From JBFWNG01 sp050251195 (GTDB taxonomy: Bacteria > Bdellovibrionota_B > Oligoflexia > Oligoflexales > Oligoflexaceae), in assembly GCA_050251195.1 (NCBI GenBank), contig JBFWNG010000001.1, positions 496,001 to 560,000 on the forward strand: a stretch of DNA of 64,000 bases. Reading direction: 5' to 3'. Below are positions 1-8,275 of the stretch, in pieces (position 1 is the first letter of the stretch; the number at the start of each line of letters is the position of its first letter). A model generated the notes under the pieces. That model was not told the origin of the DNA, made no database searches, and worked only from the letters and a program-made list of their open reading frames with translations. Position numbers and translations under genes: made by a program.

Positions 1-89
1 ACGAGAAGTACCACTGATTTGAAGAAGTTAGGGTCGTACAGCTTGGGAAGCGCAACCAAAATAAGCGGTGTTGTGACGTCATGGGGCAT
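1..89 (-). CDS. YqgE/AlgH family protein (DUF179), N-terminal fragment
   Basis: Reading the minus strand from an ATG at 89-87 gives 29 open codons to the window edge. The peptide has the run LILVALPKLYDPNFFKSVVL, which resembles the start of YqgE/AlgH proteins (usual pattern: a hydrophobic strand, then MP.L.DP.F..SVV). Family members are about 180-200 residues, so some 85% of the gene lies outside the window. The biochemical role of the family is poorly defined. The gene is divergent from the exported-haem operon starting at 371, so 90-370 should hold promoters for both. The call rests on a short fragment and no full-length check was possible. Confidence 0.6.
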   Translation of the reverse strand, partial: MPHDVTTPLILVALPKLYDPNFFKSVVLL

Positions 90-370
90 AATGTTTCTCT
101 TTATTAGTCCGATTGTATCTTATCAACCAACCAATGCAAAGGTGGTTTCGGGTCGTTTTTGACACGATTCTACCGTTTTTTTTTCGAATTACCGGTTTTT
201 CTATGTTTGTAAGGATTTGTAATTATGAGTCTTTTTGAATTGATTGTCCCGTTGTTAAAGAGTGCCGGAAGACCAGCCGACAAGTTAAATACCCAACGGG
301 TTTTGCCAAACCTAGCAAAGTTAGACAATGGCCAAATCTTAAGAGGGAAACGGCCAACTTGGAGGCACCG
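90..370. promoter_or_regulatory. Divergent intergenic region
   Basis: This 281-bp AT-rich spacer lies between the divergent YqgE-like gene and the exported-haem operon. It contains a poly-T tract near 175-185 and one TTAGACAA at 321-328, identical to a half-site of the palindrome upstream of the HTH gene at 42445. GGAGG at 361-365 sits five bases before the ATG at 371. No convincing -35/-10 pair or small gene was recognised. Confidence 0.4.
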
Positions 371-1528
371 ATGATAAAAGTCAATTTAAGCAGAGGATTA
401 GTTCCCCTATGGTTGCTCGCAAGCACCTATGCATTCGGGGGCAGCGCCGAGAAGTGCTACAAAATGCACAACCGGCTCACAGGAGTTCCGCCAACATCAG
501 CCCAGCTTCAGGCATGCGTTAGCTTAGTGGACGCAGGTAAAGCGGAAGAAGCGGCAGGAGCGATGGTTGAAGAGGATCTGTTCTATAACGATACGCTTCG
601 TTATATGTTCAGCCCATGGACCAACGAAAACGGCGACAAACTGGTTCCATTGACCGACTTTAGCGCAACCGCTATCGGCATGGTACGTGACGACGTTGAC
701 TGGAGACAATTCCTTCAAGGTGATTTGGTTTATACTTGCGAAGGCGCTGCAGGCCTAACTGCTCCTTCTCTAACAGACAATACTCACTATGAAGAATGCG
801 GCGCACAGCCTCTGAAAACAGCGCTGCTTCAAAAGCAACAAACCGTTTTGAACCCAGCATTGGCGGGTCAAACAACGGTTCCAGCAGGTGTTTATACAAC
901 TCGCGGTTTTGCTGAAGCGTATTACATTGCAGGTACCAACCGAGCTGCGATCCGTTTTTCTCTGATGAACTTCATGTGCGAAGACATTGACGCGTTCCAC
1001 GATACGTCGATCGCAGACTTCCGAGTTCGCCAAGACGTAGATAGAATTCCTGGTGGCTCTTCCAAGACCTTTATCAACGAATGCAAAGGTTGTCACTCAG
1101 GTATGGACCCATTGGCCGGCGCGTTCGCGCACCTCGATTGGGATGAAGATAACTTGCAAATGGTCTTCGCTCCCGATTCAGTTGTGCCCAAGTTTTTCAA
1201 CAACGCCGACGTTTTCCCAGACGGCTACGTCACCAAGTCTGACGAATGGATGAACTTCTGGACCAAAGGTCACAACGCTCGCGTAGGCTGGCCAGTGGCA
1301 AGCGAAGGCGAAGTGCTTCGCGGTAACGGACCAAAGTCACTCGGCAAGATGTTTTCTGAAACACAACAGTATTCATCATGTATGGCTAAGACTGTTTACA
1401 AAACAGTGTGTATGCAAGATCAAAAGTTGGATGAGGCCGGTGTTCAAGAGTTGAGCAAAGCTTTCGCGGCAAGTGGTTACAAAGTGAAGACACTTTTCAA
1501 AAAAGCAGCAGCTTCTTGCATGGAATAA
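371..1528 (+). CDS. Exported c-type haem protein, DUF1588-like
   Basis: This 385-residue protein has a short N-terminal signal-like segment (LVPLWLLASTYAFGG) and one haem c motif, CKGCH, near residues 238-242. CKGCH is followed by SGMDPLAGAFAHLDWDED. That resembles the DUF1588 signature of planctomycete-type cytochrome proteins (CxxCH...DPlG.alE.fD), and the stretch before it (RGFAEAYYIAGTNRAAIRF) could be a DUF1592-like part. The ATG at 371 is chosen because GGAGG lies five bases upstream; an in-frame TTG at 359 has no such site. It is the first gene of a five-gene operon that includes a Tat-exported DUF1501-like protein, a pairing known from planctomycete gene clusters. Several other cysteines could form disulfides. 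Substrate and redox partner are unknown. Confidence 0.6.
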   Translation: MIKVNLSRGLVPLWLLASTYAFGGSAEKCYKMHNRLTGVPPTSAQLQACVSLVDAGKAEEAAGAMVEEDLFYNDTLRYMFSPWTNENGDKLVPLTDFSATAIGMVRDDVDWRQFLQGDLVYTCEGAAGLTAPSLTDNTHYEECGAQPLKTALLQKQQTVLNPALAGQTTVPAGVYTTRGFAEAYYIAGTNRAAIRFSLMNFMCEDIDAFHDTSIADFRVRQDVDRIPGGSSKTFINECKGCHSGMDPLAGAFAHLDWDEDNLQMVFAPDSVVPKFFNNADVFPDGYVTKSDEWMNFWTKGHNARVGWPVASEGEVLRGNGPKSLGKMFSETQQYSSCMAKTVYKTVCMQDQKLDEAGVQELSKAFAASGYKVKTLFKKAAASCME

Positions 1529-1569
1529 AGAACAATAACAACATCATCAAGCTTTAATTGAGGGATCAT

Positions 1570-2301
1570 ATGATAAAAACAGGGATAAAAATACTATCGA
1601 TCGTCTTATTCGGTAGCTTATTTCTAGACGCATGTTCGCAGAAGTCAAATAAAAGGACTCGAGGATCATCTGGCGAGTTAGAGAGCGATGATTCCGTTGC
1701 GGGCGAAGAAGGTCCAAACGGGCCGGTATTAAGCGAAGAAGAATTGGTAAACTTCCAAGCTAAAGACGGTATTAAATCAGGTACCCAGCTCTATAATACT
1801 TACTTAACTGTTACCGGCGTTGCTGGAACAGCGACATTCCCAGACGGCGTTGATCAAGACGGTGCTCCAGTGACCAAGGCGATTCAAGATCTCTATAGCG
1901 CTGACCTTTCAACGGCACTGCCTTTGGGTAACAGAATACAAAACTTTAACGCAGGTAACCAAAGCGCAATCATAAAACTTGCCGTTGCGGTATGCCATGT
2001 GGCCTTAGAAGACCCGACCTTACGGGCTGCTTTAATCCCAGGAGTAGATTTTACTCAAACTCCGGCCGCTTTTTCCGATGATAGTAAGGCGAAGGTCGCC
2101 AGTGCTTTGCTTGATAAATTTTGGGGCGCTGTTGACTTTGGTATGAACCGTACGATGGCAGTTGACGACCTCAAAGCATTGCAAACTGACCTGATTAAAG
2201 GACTTACTGCCGATATGTCGGGAACGGCTCAAGGCACCTTGAACGTGACCAAAGGTGCATGCGCTGCGGTGGCAGCGAGTTTCCCAACGATCCTTCTGTA
2301 A
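1570..2301 (+). CDS. Predicted lipoprotein of unknown function
   Basis: This 243-residue protein starts at an ATG preceded by GAGGG at 1560-1564. A hydrophobic N-terminal segment ends in a lipobox (LDAC, Cys22), followed by a Ser/Gly/Asp-rich linker. The rest is soluble and mostly helical in appearance, with two cysteines (near VAVCHVAL and KGACAAV). The CHVAL segment has Cys-His but no CxxCH, so I do not call a covalent haem. I do not recognise a family. It lies 41 bp after the haem protein and 63 bp before the DUF1501-like gene, all co-directional, so it is probably an accessory subunit of the same exported complex. Confidence 0.6.
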   Translation: MIKTGIKILSIVLFGSLFLDACSQKSNKRTRGSSGELESDDSVAGEEGPNGPVLSEEELVNFQAKDGIKSGTQLYNTYLTVTGVAGTATFPDGVDQDGAPVTKAIQDLYSADLSTALPLGNRIQNFNAGNQSAIIKLAVAVCHVALEDPTLRAALIPGVDFTQTPAAFSDDSKAKVASALLDKFWGAVDFGMNRTMAVDDLKALQTDLIKGLTADMSGTAQGTLNVTKGACAAVAASFPTILL

Positions 2302-2364
2302 GACGGCTCGTTTGGTTTGAATAGGGATTAATGAAAATTTACTAAAAGTTAAAAGAGGGAATAT

Positions 2365-3903
2365 ATGAGCAACAAGAAAATGGACTACCGGGATCTACCA
2401 AAGTGGAAACAACCTAAAGTTCATAAAGACCATGCGCCACCCCGCACACGACGTGAGTTCCTTGCACAAGGTTTCATCTCGTTCGCAGGAACGGCGGTAG
2501 TACCAGGTCTTCTAACAAGCATCGCTTCTCGAGCGTACGGTGTCGAGTGCTCCTCGTCTCAAAACGGCAGCACCAACCTTCCGTTCGTTGTAGTTGACTT
2601 GGCAGGCGGTTCGAACATCGCGTACGGTAACGTACTTGTCGGTAAGAACGGCAGCCAGTCAAACTTTATAGATGACGCAGGCGCGCAACTTTTAGGATGC
2701 CCGCCCGGTCAAAACCCGTTGAATAACCCGCAAATGGTGAACAGCGAACTCAAATTATTGTTCCATACAAATAGCGCGTTTCTTGCTGGATTCAAGTCCT
2801 CGACTTCTGCGGACACCCGAAAAAATATGGACGGCGTTGTTTACGCTGTAAGATCCGCCGACGACTCAAGAAACAACCCGCTGAACCCAATATTCTTCGT
2901 TAACGCCGCTGGCGCAAAAGGCCAACTCGTTGACGTAGCTGGTACCGGAGCGAGCGTCGCACTCGGCAAATCGATTGCGCCGGCAACGTCGCTTAGCACG
3001 GCTTCAACTGTCCTCGTTGAGAGACCTGAAGACGCGGCTTCTATCGTGAACCCAGGTCTGATGGGAGAACTCCTTCCAGGCCAAGCCGAGAAGATTCTTA
3101 AGGCTGCTGAAAGCATGAGCGCCAAGAGACTTGCGGCATTCGAAGCCAAGACGTTACCACAACAAGTGCAAGATCTTGTCAACTGCGGTTACATAAGCTC
3201 TGTTAAGAACTTGACAAGCTTAACGCCTGAGACGATCGACCCACGAAACGACCAAGCCGTAACAACTGCTTTGGCCATGAACAATATTGGAACGGATGCG
3301 ACAATCAACCCAGCGTTTGCGCCAGCAGAAGCCCCAGGACAATTCGTTGGCGAACAAGGCGCTGCAGCAACCCTAGCAAAACTCGTCATTGACGGCTATG
3401 CAGGTGCGGCGACTCTCGAACTCGGTGGTTACGATTACCACGGCGACGGACGTCAAGCACAAAGCATCATGGACTTTAACGCAGGCCGTAACGCCGGCTT
3501 CTTCTTCGAGATCGCGAAATTGAAAAGCAAGCCAATGGTGATGACGTTCATCACTGACGGTGCGGTATCGAGCCGAGGCGGTAACCCTGACCCGTCACCG
3601 GAAGCGGCAGGCCGATTCTCATTCTCCAGCGATAGCGGCGTACACAGCTCAGCGTTCATGCTCGTTTATAACCCCAACGGTGTTGATTCGACCGGTATCC
3701 GTCAAATCGGTTCGTTCCTTGACGGCAGCGGATCTGTTGACCAGACAACTGCCATCGGAAACAACATCGAAGCGTTTACCAAAGCCGTTACTCTTAACTA
3801 CCTCGCTCTAAAAGGCGACGAAGGCAGCTTTGACAAGGTTGTCAAAGGTAACCCGTTCGGAGCGGATACGTCGAAATACATATCGTTCGGAAAACTGAAG
3901 TAA
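2365..3903 (+). CDS. Tat-exported DUF1501-like protein
   Basis: This 512-residue protein has a twin-arginine signal near residues 28-36 (TRREFLAQG) followed by a hydrophobic stretch (GTAVVPGLL), indicating folded export. The C-terminal half has GGYDYHGDG, then a strand VMTFITDGAVSSRGGN, then SGVHSSAFMLV. These are loosely the DUF1501 landmarks (D.H, then a hydrophobic strand before a polar loop, then a Gly/His loop), a family placed near alkaline-phosphatase/sulfatase folds. The match is remote and the usual EFGR-type motif is absent. Neighbours with DUF1588-like and CxxCH lipoprotein features strengthen the assignment. No enzymatic activity has been firmly assigned to DUF1501. The start has an AGAGGG site. 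Confidence 0.6.
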   Translation: MSNKKMDYRDLPKWKQPKVHKDHAPPRTRREFLAQGFISFAGTAVVPGLLTSIASRAYGVECSSSQNGSTNLPFVVVDLAGGSNIAYGNVLVGKNGSQSNFIDDAGAQLLGCPPGQNPLNNPQMVNSELKLLFHTNSAFLAGFKSSTSADTRKNMDGVVYAVRSADDSRNNPLNPIFFVNAAGAKGQLVDVAGTGASVALGKSIAPATSLSTASTVLVERPEDAASIVNPGLMGELLPGQAEKILKAAESMSAKRLAAFEAKTLPQQVQDLVNCGYISSVKNLTSLTPETIDPRNDQAVTTALAMNNIGTDATINPAFAPAEAPGQFVGEQGAAATLAKLVIDGYAGAATLELGGYDYHGDGRQAQSIMDFNAGRNAGFFFEIAKLKSKPMVMTFITDGAVSSRGGNPDPSPEAAGRFSFSSDSGVHSSAFMLVYNPNGVDSTGIRQIGSFLDGSGSVDQTTAIGNNIEAFTKAVTLNYLALKGDEGSFDKVVKGNPFGADTSKYISFGKLK

Positions 3904-3943
3904 GAGATTCTTTGGTAACGGTAAAGTTAGGAGAGGCGGTTTC

Positions 3944-5269
3944 ATGATGTTTAACATCTCAAAAAAATCCCTATTGGTGGCGAGCGTACAGCTCGCCGCC
4001 GTTGCACTGTTAGTTAACTGTGCCGGAGGCAAGAAAGGCCGCCATAGCGGCGGTTCGGGCCTAAATTCCGACGAACAATCAGCTGAGCAACAAGAAGCGA
4101 GTTCAGTTAAGGCTTTCGAAGAGACGGTGTACCCTCTCGTCACGCAATACTGCTCGAATTGCCACGGCAAGGCGATTTCGCCACTATTTGCAACCGACGA
4201 CGTTAAAGCTTCCCACGATACACTTATTGATAACGCAAAAGTGAATCTGGGCAATCCCGAACGTTCGGTTCTTTATATCCGTTTGGCCGAACTCGAGCAC
4301 AACTGCTGGAGCCAATGTGAGGACGACGCGCCCGAAATGTTAGCGCAGCTTCAAGCATGGGGCGAAAAAGTAGGTGCAAAACCGGAAGAATTTGACGGTA
4401 TCAAAACGGAAGCGAAAGCTTTTTCTTCATTAACACCAGAAGCTCCAACGTTGGTGATCGACCCGTTGAGCGTTATTGTTGAAGCCGAAACAGCGACCCT
4501 TGCGGGCGCCATGGCCGTAACTCAGGCTATGGGTGTGTCTGGCGGCGCTTATGTCGGTGTTGCAAACGGTACGGTTCAGGCCGACGCTGTTGCGAACGCC
4601 GCTAACTCGACTGACATTGCGACTTATACGTTTGACGTCAAGACAGCTGGTAACTACCGATTTTTCGCACGAGCAACGGCTCCTACAAATGCCGACGACC
4701 AATTGCATGTCAGCATTAACGCCGCCGCTCCTGTGAACTGGACTCTGGATCCGACAGAAGATTCGGAATTTATCTGGAACCCAGCGCGTAACGGAAACAC
4801 CGAATTGCCGGCGGTAGCTTTGCCTGTCGGGCCCGTGACCGTCGAAATTCGCCGAAACGAAGCCGGTGCTATGATGGACGTCGTGGCGCTTACAGCAGAT
4901 CCAAACTTTACGGGCGGTGCGCCGCGCGAAAAAGAGGTTCGCATCTTGAAATACCCGTTGCCGTCTGAATGTAACGCGCCAGGCGCTACGCTTGAAGTGG
5001 AAGTCTCCGACTTTAACACTGAGGCTTACAAGTTTAAGTATCCGAGGCTAAAAATTGGAACAACCCCCGTGCACGTCAAGGGAATTGGAATTCTCGTGAA
5101 TGGACACTTTAACCCGCAATATGCGACTTATGCGCTTATTGACGAAACAGTCGGTCCTGATCACGCAGCTGCCGGATTGCTCTCTCAAGGTGCCATGGTT
5201 GTTCTTAAGGAAGAAGGTCCCGAGAAAGACACCTTTGCTTTCACGTTTGAAGAATGTGGTGTGAAATAA
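3944..5269 (+). CDS. Haem c lipoprotein with a carbohydrate-binding-like domain
   Basis: This 441-residue protein has a lipoprotein signal ending LVNC (Cys26), a Ser/Gln-rich linker and a single haem motif CSNCH at residues 70-74 inside a short cytochrome-like segment (FEETVYPLVTQYCSNCHG). Residues about 148-325 look like a CBM6/CBM35-type beta-sandwich: they begin VIVEAETA, include TYTFDVKTAGNYRFFARA, and end in a DVVAL strand. These domains commonly bind sugars. The last 115 residues are beta-rich and were not recognised. The gene begins 40 bp after the DUF1501-like gene, with GGAGAGG before a double ATG (3944 or 3947). The arrangement suggests a membrane-anchored redox protein that docks on a glycan, which is inference. 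Confidence 0.6.
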   Translation: MMFNISKKSLLVASVQLAAVALLVNCAGGKKGRHSGGSGLNSDEQSAEQQEASSVKAFEETVYPLVTQYCSNCHGKAISPLFATDDVKASHDTLIDNAKVNLGNPERSVLYIRLAELEHNCWSQCEDDAPEMLAQLQAWGEKVGAKPEEFDGIKTEAKAFSSLTPEAPTLVIDPLSVIVEAETATLAGAMAVTQAMGVSGGAYVGVANGTVQADAVANAANSTDIATYTFDVKTAGNYRFFARATAPTNADDQLHVSINAAAPVNWTLDPTEDSEFIWNPARNGNTELPAVALPVGPVTVEIRRNEAGAMMDVVALTADPNFTGGAPREKEVRILKYPLPSECNAPGATLEVEVSDFNTEAYKFKYPRLKIGTTPVHVKGIGILVNGHFNPQYATYALIDETVGPDHAAAGLLSQGAMVVLKEEGPEKDTFAFTFEECGVK

Positions 5270-5270
5270 T

Positions 5271-6344
5271 ATGTTGTTTAGATCGAAATACGCGAAAACA
5301 TCCGCATCGTCATTGCTTGTGTTGGCGCTCTCCTCCTGTTCGCAACCTCAGGAAGACGGCTACACAAGCTCGGCACCCGGCACGAGACCAGGCACCAACA
5401 CGCCTGGGACCAATAGCAACACAGCGTCAGGCCAACTGGAACCGGATCCAAATTTTGACAGTGCCGCGTATTTTGAAGGAACGATTTTGCCCATGTTCAA
5501 GGCGCAGTGCGAGACATGTCACGTTGGTCCGCGAATCCCCGCGGATCCGCGCGGACCTCAAACGATCTATAACGAAACGGCGATGAAGACTATGTTGCAA
5601 GAGGGTCAGTCGGCCTTCAACAATACTCTCATTTTGAAAGTAATGGCAAAAACGAGTCACGCTGGCGGCGACCGCTGCGGCGGTTCGATTGATAACAGTC
5701 CATGTAAAGAAATCGTCAAATGGTGGGAAGGCGTGTTCGGCAAATCGGCAGAAGGTGCCGTTGGCTTGTTCGGCGAATTCTCCGAAGTGGCGTTAGACGG
5801 CACCGTAAGCGGCTATGCCGTGGATAGCGCCGACCGCGCAAAGATTGTCACAGTTGAGCTTTACGTCGGCGGTACCTTTGATCAAGGCGGCGTCAAGATA
5901 GGTATGATCAACGCAAACAAGAGCGGTTACGACAATAATAACGGCGGAACCCACATGTTTCAGTTGAAAATACCCGCTGAGCAAATAACTTCGGGCCAGG
6001 CGTCGAAAGTATATGGTTATACGTTCGATGGTGAAACGCGTAACGATTTGCTCAATAGTCCATTCGACTTTACAGCCTATGCTCCAAAAGCTGAGGCGAC
6101 GTACAACAGCGCCGTTGGCAATATCCTGCAAGCCGATACAGCCTGCCAAGGCTGCCACGGTCCTCCTTCTTATACCCGTTGGTACGGTTCTTTATTGAAC
6201 CCGCCTCCGCACAAGGGCGGTTCGGCAACCAACAACAACCTGTATCAAAAAGCCTCCGGGGTGAATCATCCGGGCGGAAACCGATGCGGGGGTGGCACCC
6301 TCTGCCAAGGTATCATGCAGTGGTGGACTGCTGAGTTTCAGTAA
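5271..6344 (+). CDS. Dihaem c lipoprotein with duplicated cytochrome modules
   Basis: This 357-residue protein starts one base after the previous stop, implying translational coupling. Its signal ends at a lipobox LSSC (Cys23), followed by a Thr/Gly/Pro linker. Two related haem modules flank a beta-rich middle domain: CETCH at 80-84, followed 46-70 residues later by HAGGDRCGG and a KEIVKWW end; and CQGCH at 292-296, followed by HPGGNRCGG and QGIMQWW. The middle domain (about 170-270; SGYAVD...IVTVELYVGG...FQLKIP) looks like a beta-sandwich. It is the last gene of the exported operon. A second copy of the 14 bases encoding its C-terminus (6327-6340) sits at 6349-6362, after the stop. Confidence 0.65.
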   Translation: MLFRSKYAKTSASSLLVLALSSCSQPQEDGYTSSAPGTRPGTNTPGTNSNTASGQLEPDPNFDSAAYFEGTILPMFKAQCETCHVGPRIPADPRGPQTIYNETAMKTMLQEGQSAFNNTLILKVMAKTSHAGGDRCGGSIDNSPCKEIVKWWEGVFGKSAEGAVGLFGEFSEVALDGTVSGYAVDSADRAKIVTVELYVGGTFDQGGVKIGMINANKSGYDNNNGGTHMFQLKIPAEQITSGQASKVYGYTFDGETRNDLLNSPFDFTAYAPKAEATYNSAVGNILQADTACQGCHGPPSYTRWYGSLLNPPPHKGGSATNNNLYQKASGVNHPGGNRCGGGTLCQGIMQWWTAEFQ

Positions 6345-6439
6345 CCATACTGCTGAGTTTCAAGAAAATTTCCCAATTGGCCGTCATTTTGCAAGAACCC
6401 AATCCGTGAAGAAGAGGTAACGGAGAGGGTTAAACTATT

Positions 6440-8251
6440 GTGGCAACTGGTTCTATGGAATACGGTCTGGTTGGAAATTGTCAGTATAACGCGCTGATTG
6501 ACCGACACGGCGAGGTAGTGTGGCTTTGTTGGCCGCGATTTGACTCGAGTTTTGTTTTTGGATCACTCCTCGACGGGGTGAAGGGCGGTCGTTATACCAT
6601 TGGTCCTCCCTCACGGCCGTTGGGCGACCAAGCGTACATCACCAATACAAACATTCTCCGAACCATTTTTCAAGAAGAGGACGGCGCCTTCGAGGTGATC
6701 GATTTCGCACCGCGGTTCTTCCTCAATCATCGTTATTACAAGCCGAACATGCTGATTCGTATTGTTCGACCGCTATCGGGTAGTCCGCAGGTCAAAGTTT
6801 CGATCAGTCCGCGCTATGAATATGGCCTCATGGAAAGCGGCGCGGCCTTCGGATCAAACCATATCTCGTTTTCTGGATTTGCCGCTCATGTCCGATTGAC
6901 GACAAATGCGTCTCTATCCTTTGTGGCCGACAGCATTCCGTTTTTGGTCGATAGGACATACTATTTTGTCCTGACGTATGGCGAACCGTTGGAACGGGAA
7001 ATAAAGCGCACATGCGAGGAATTTCTCGAAAGAACAACGTCCTACTGGCAAACGTGGGTCAAGCACTGTCATCTTCCGCTGCGATATCAAAAGGAAGTGA
7101 TTCGTTCTGCCTTAGTATTGAAGATTCATCAATATGAAGACACAGGTGCGATCATTGCGAGCACGACGACAAGTATTCCAGAAGCCGACAAGACGGTTCG
7201 GACTTGGGATTACAGGTATTGCTGGTTAAGAGATGCCGTGTTTTCGCTATGGGCCCTCCAACGCCTGACGCAGTTTGAGGAATTGGAAAAGTTCATTGGG
7301 TACCTTAAGCACATAGTCCAAATGATGGGGGGCAGTGATCAGTATCTTCAGCCGGTCTATGGGATCGGGGGCGAAAAAAATTTGGATGAGCGCGTTCTTG
7401 ATTATTTGGCGGGTTATAAAGACCACAAGCCAGTTCGAGTCGGGAATCAAGCGGCGGAACACATTCAGCACGATATATACGGAGAGATGATATTGGCAAT
7501 AAGTCAGGTGTTTCTAGACGCACGGTTTGCATCGGAGACCGTTTCGCCTCCTACGGGACTTGTCCGCAAGCTTCTGGACAAGATCGAAGAAACGCTTGAG
7601 CGCGAGGACGCGGGTTTGTGGGAGTTTCGCGGGATAGCGCAGCTTCACAGTTTCACGCTCCTTATGCATTGGTTGGGGGCATCGGTCGCCTACCACATTG
7701 GCAAAGCTGTCCACGACCCCGAGATCACCACCAGGTCTGAGAGATTGAGGAATCGAGCGGCCATGATTCTCAACGAAAAATGTTGGAATGAATCGATCGG
7801 AGCCTTCACCCAAGCGAGCGGCTCGCGTCACCTTGATGCGTCTCTTCTTATGGCCGTCAACTTAGGGTTCATCAATCCAAAAGATCCGCGTGCCAAACAG
7901 CATGTTCTCGCCATCGCTCAAGACCTTAATGCGGATAACGGCTTTATTTATCGTTATCGCGTGTCGGACGACTTTGGAAGGACTGACAACGCATTTATAT
8001 TGTGTTCGTTTTGGCTTGCCGAGGCGTACGCACGCATTGGCGAAAGGGAGAAAGCCACCGAGCTTTTCGAAAAACTGATCTCGAGCTCTAATCATCTCGG
8101 ATTACTAAGCGAGGATTTGAATCCAAGGACAAAAGAACTTTGGGGGAACTTCCCTCAAACCTATTCGCATGTAGGCCTCATCAATACCGCATTCGCATTG
8201 GCGCCTTCGGACTTTGGAAGCGGTTATTTTTCGTTTTCACATCTTTCGTAG
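6440..8251 (+). CDS. Glycoside hydrolase family 15 protein, probable trehalase
   Basis: This 603-residue protein begins with the typical GH15 N-terminus (GLVGNCQYNALIDRHGEVVW, then LCWPRFDSS) and carries the family hallmark WDYRYCWLRDA at about 256-266. A C-terminal acidic segment (LLSEDLNP, then WGNFPQTYSHVGLINTA) is where the catalytic base of this family lies. Bacterial GH15 enzymes are glucoamylases or trehalases. The next two genes make trehalose and phosphorylate glucose, so hydrolysis of trehalose to two glucose molecules is the best guess. No signal peptide is visible, so it is probably cytoplasmic. The start is GTG at 6440 with GGAGAGG upstream. The stop is followed within 24 bp by the otsAB start. 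Confidence 0.85.
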   Translation: MATGSMEYGLVGNCQYNALIDRHGEVVWLCWPRFDSSFVFGSLLDGVKGGRYTIGPPSRPLGDQAYITNTNILRTIFQEEDGAFEVIDFAPRFFLNHRYYKPNMLIRIVRPLSGSPQVKVSISPRYEYGLMESGAAFGSNHISFSGFAAHVRLTTNASLSFVADSIPFLVDRTYYFVLTYGEPLEREIKRTCEEFLERTTSYWQTWVKHCHLPLRYQKEVIRSALVLKIHQYEDTGAIIASTTTSIPEADKTVRTWDYRYCWLRDAVFSLWALQRLTQFEELEKFIGYLKHIVQMMGGSDQYLQPVYGIGGEKNLDERVLDYLAGYKDHKPVRVGNQAAEHIQHDIYGEMILAISQVFLDARFASETVSPPTGLVRKLLDKIEETLEREDAGLWEFRGIAQLHSFTLLMHWLGASVAYHIGKAVHDPEITTRSERLRNRAAMILNEKCWNESIGAFTQASGSRHLDASLLMAVNLGFINPKDPRAKQHVLAIAQDLNADNGFIYRYRVSDDFGRTDNAFILCSFWLAEAYARIGEREKATELFEKLISSSNHLGLLSEDLNPRTKELWGNFPQTYSHVGLINTAFALAPSDFGSGYFSFSHLS

Positions 8252-8275
8252 ATGTTTTGGTTTCAGGAGGCGCAA

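Noticed and set aside
6327..6362. Target-site duplication from the 14-bp direct repeat at the end of the dihaem gene
   Set aside because: The copies are only eight bases apart with no insert between them, so a slippage duplication is the simpler reading.
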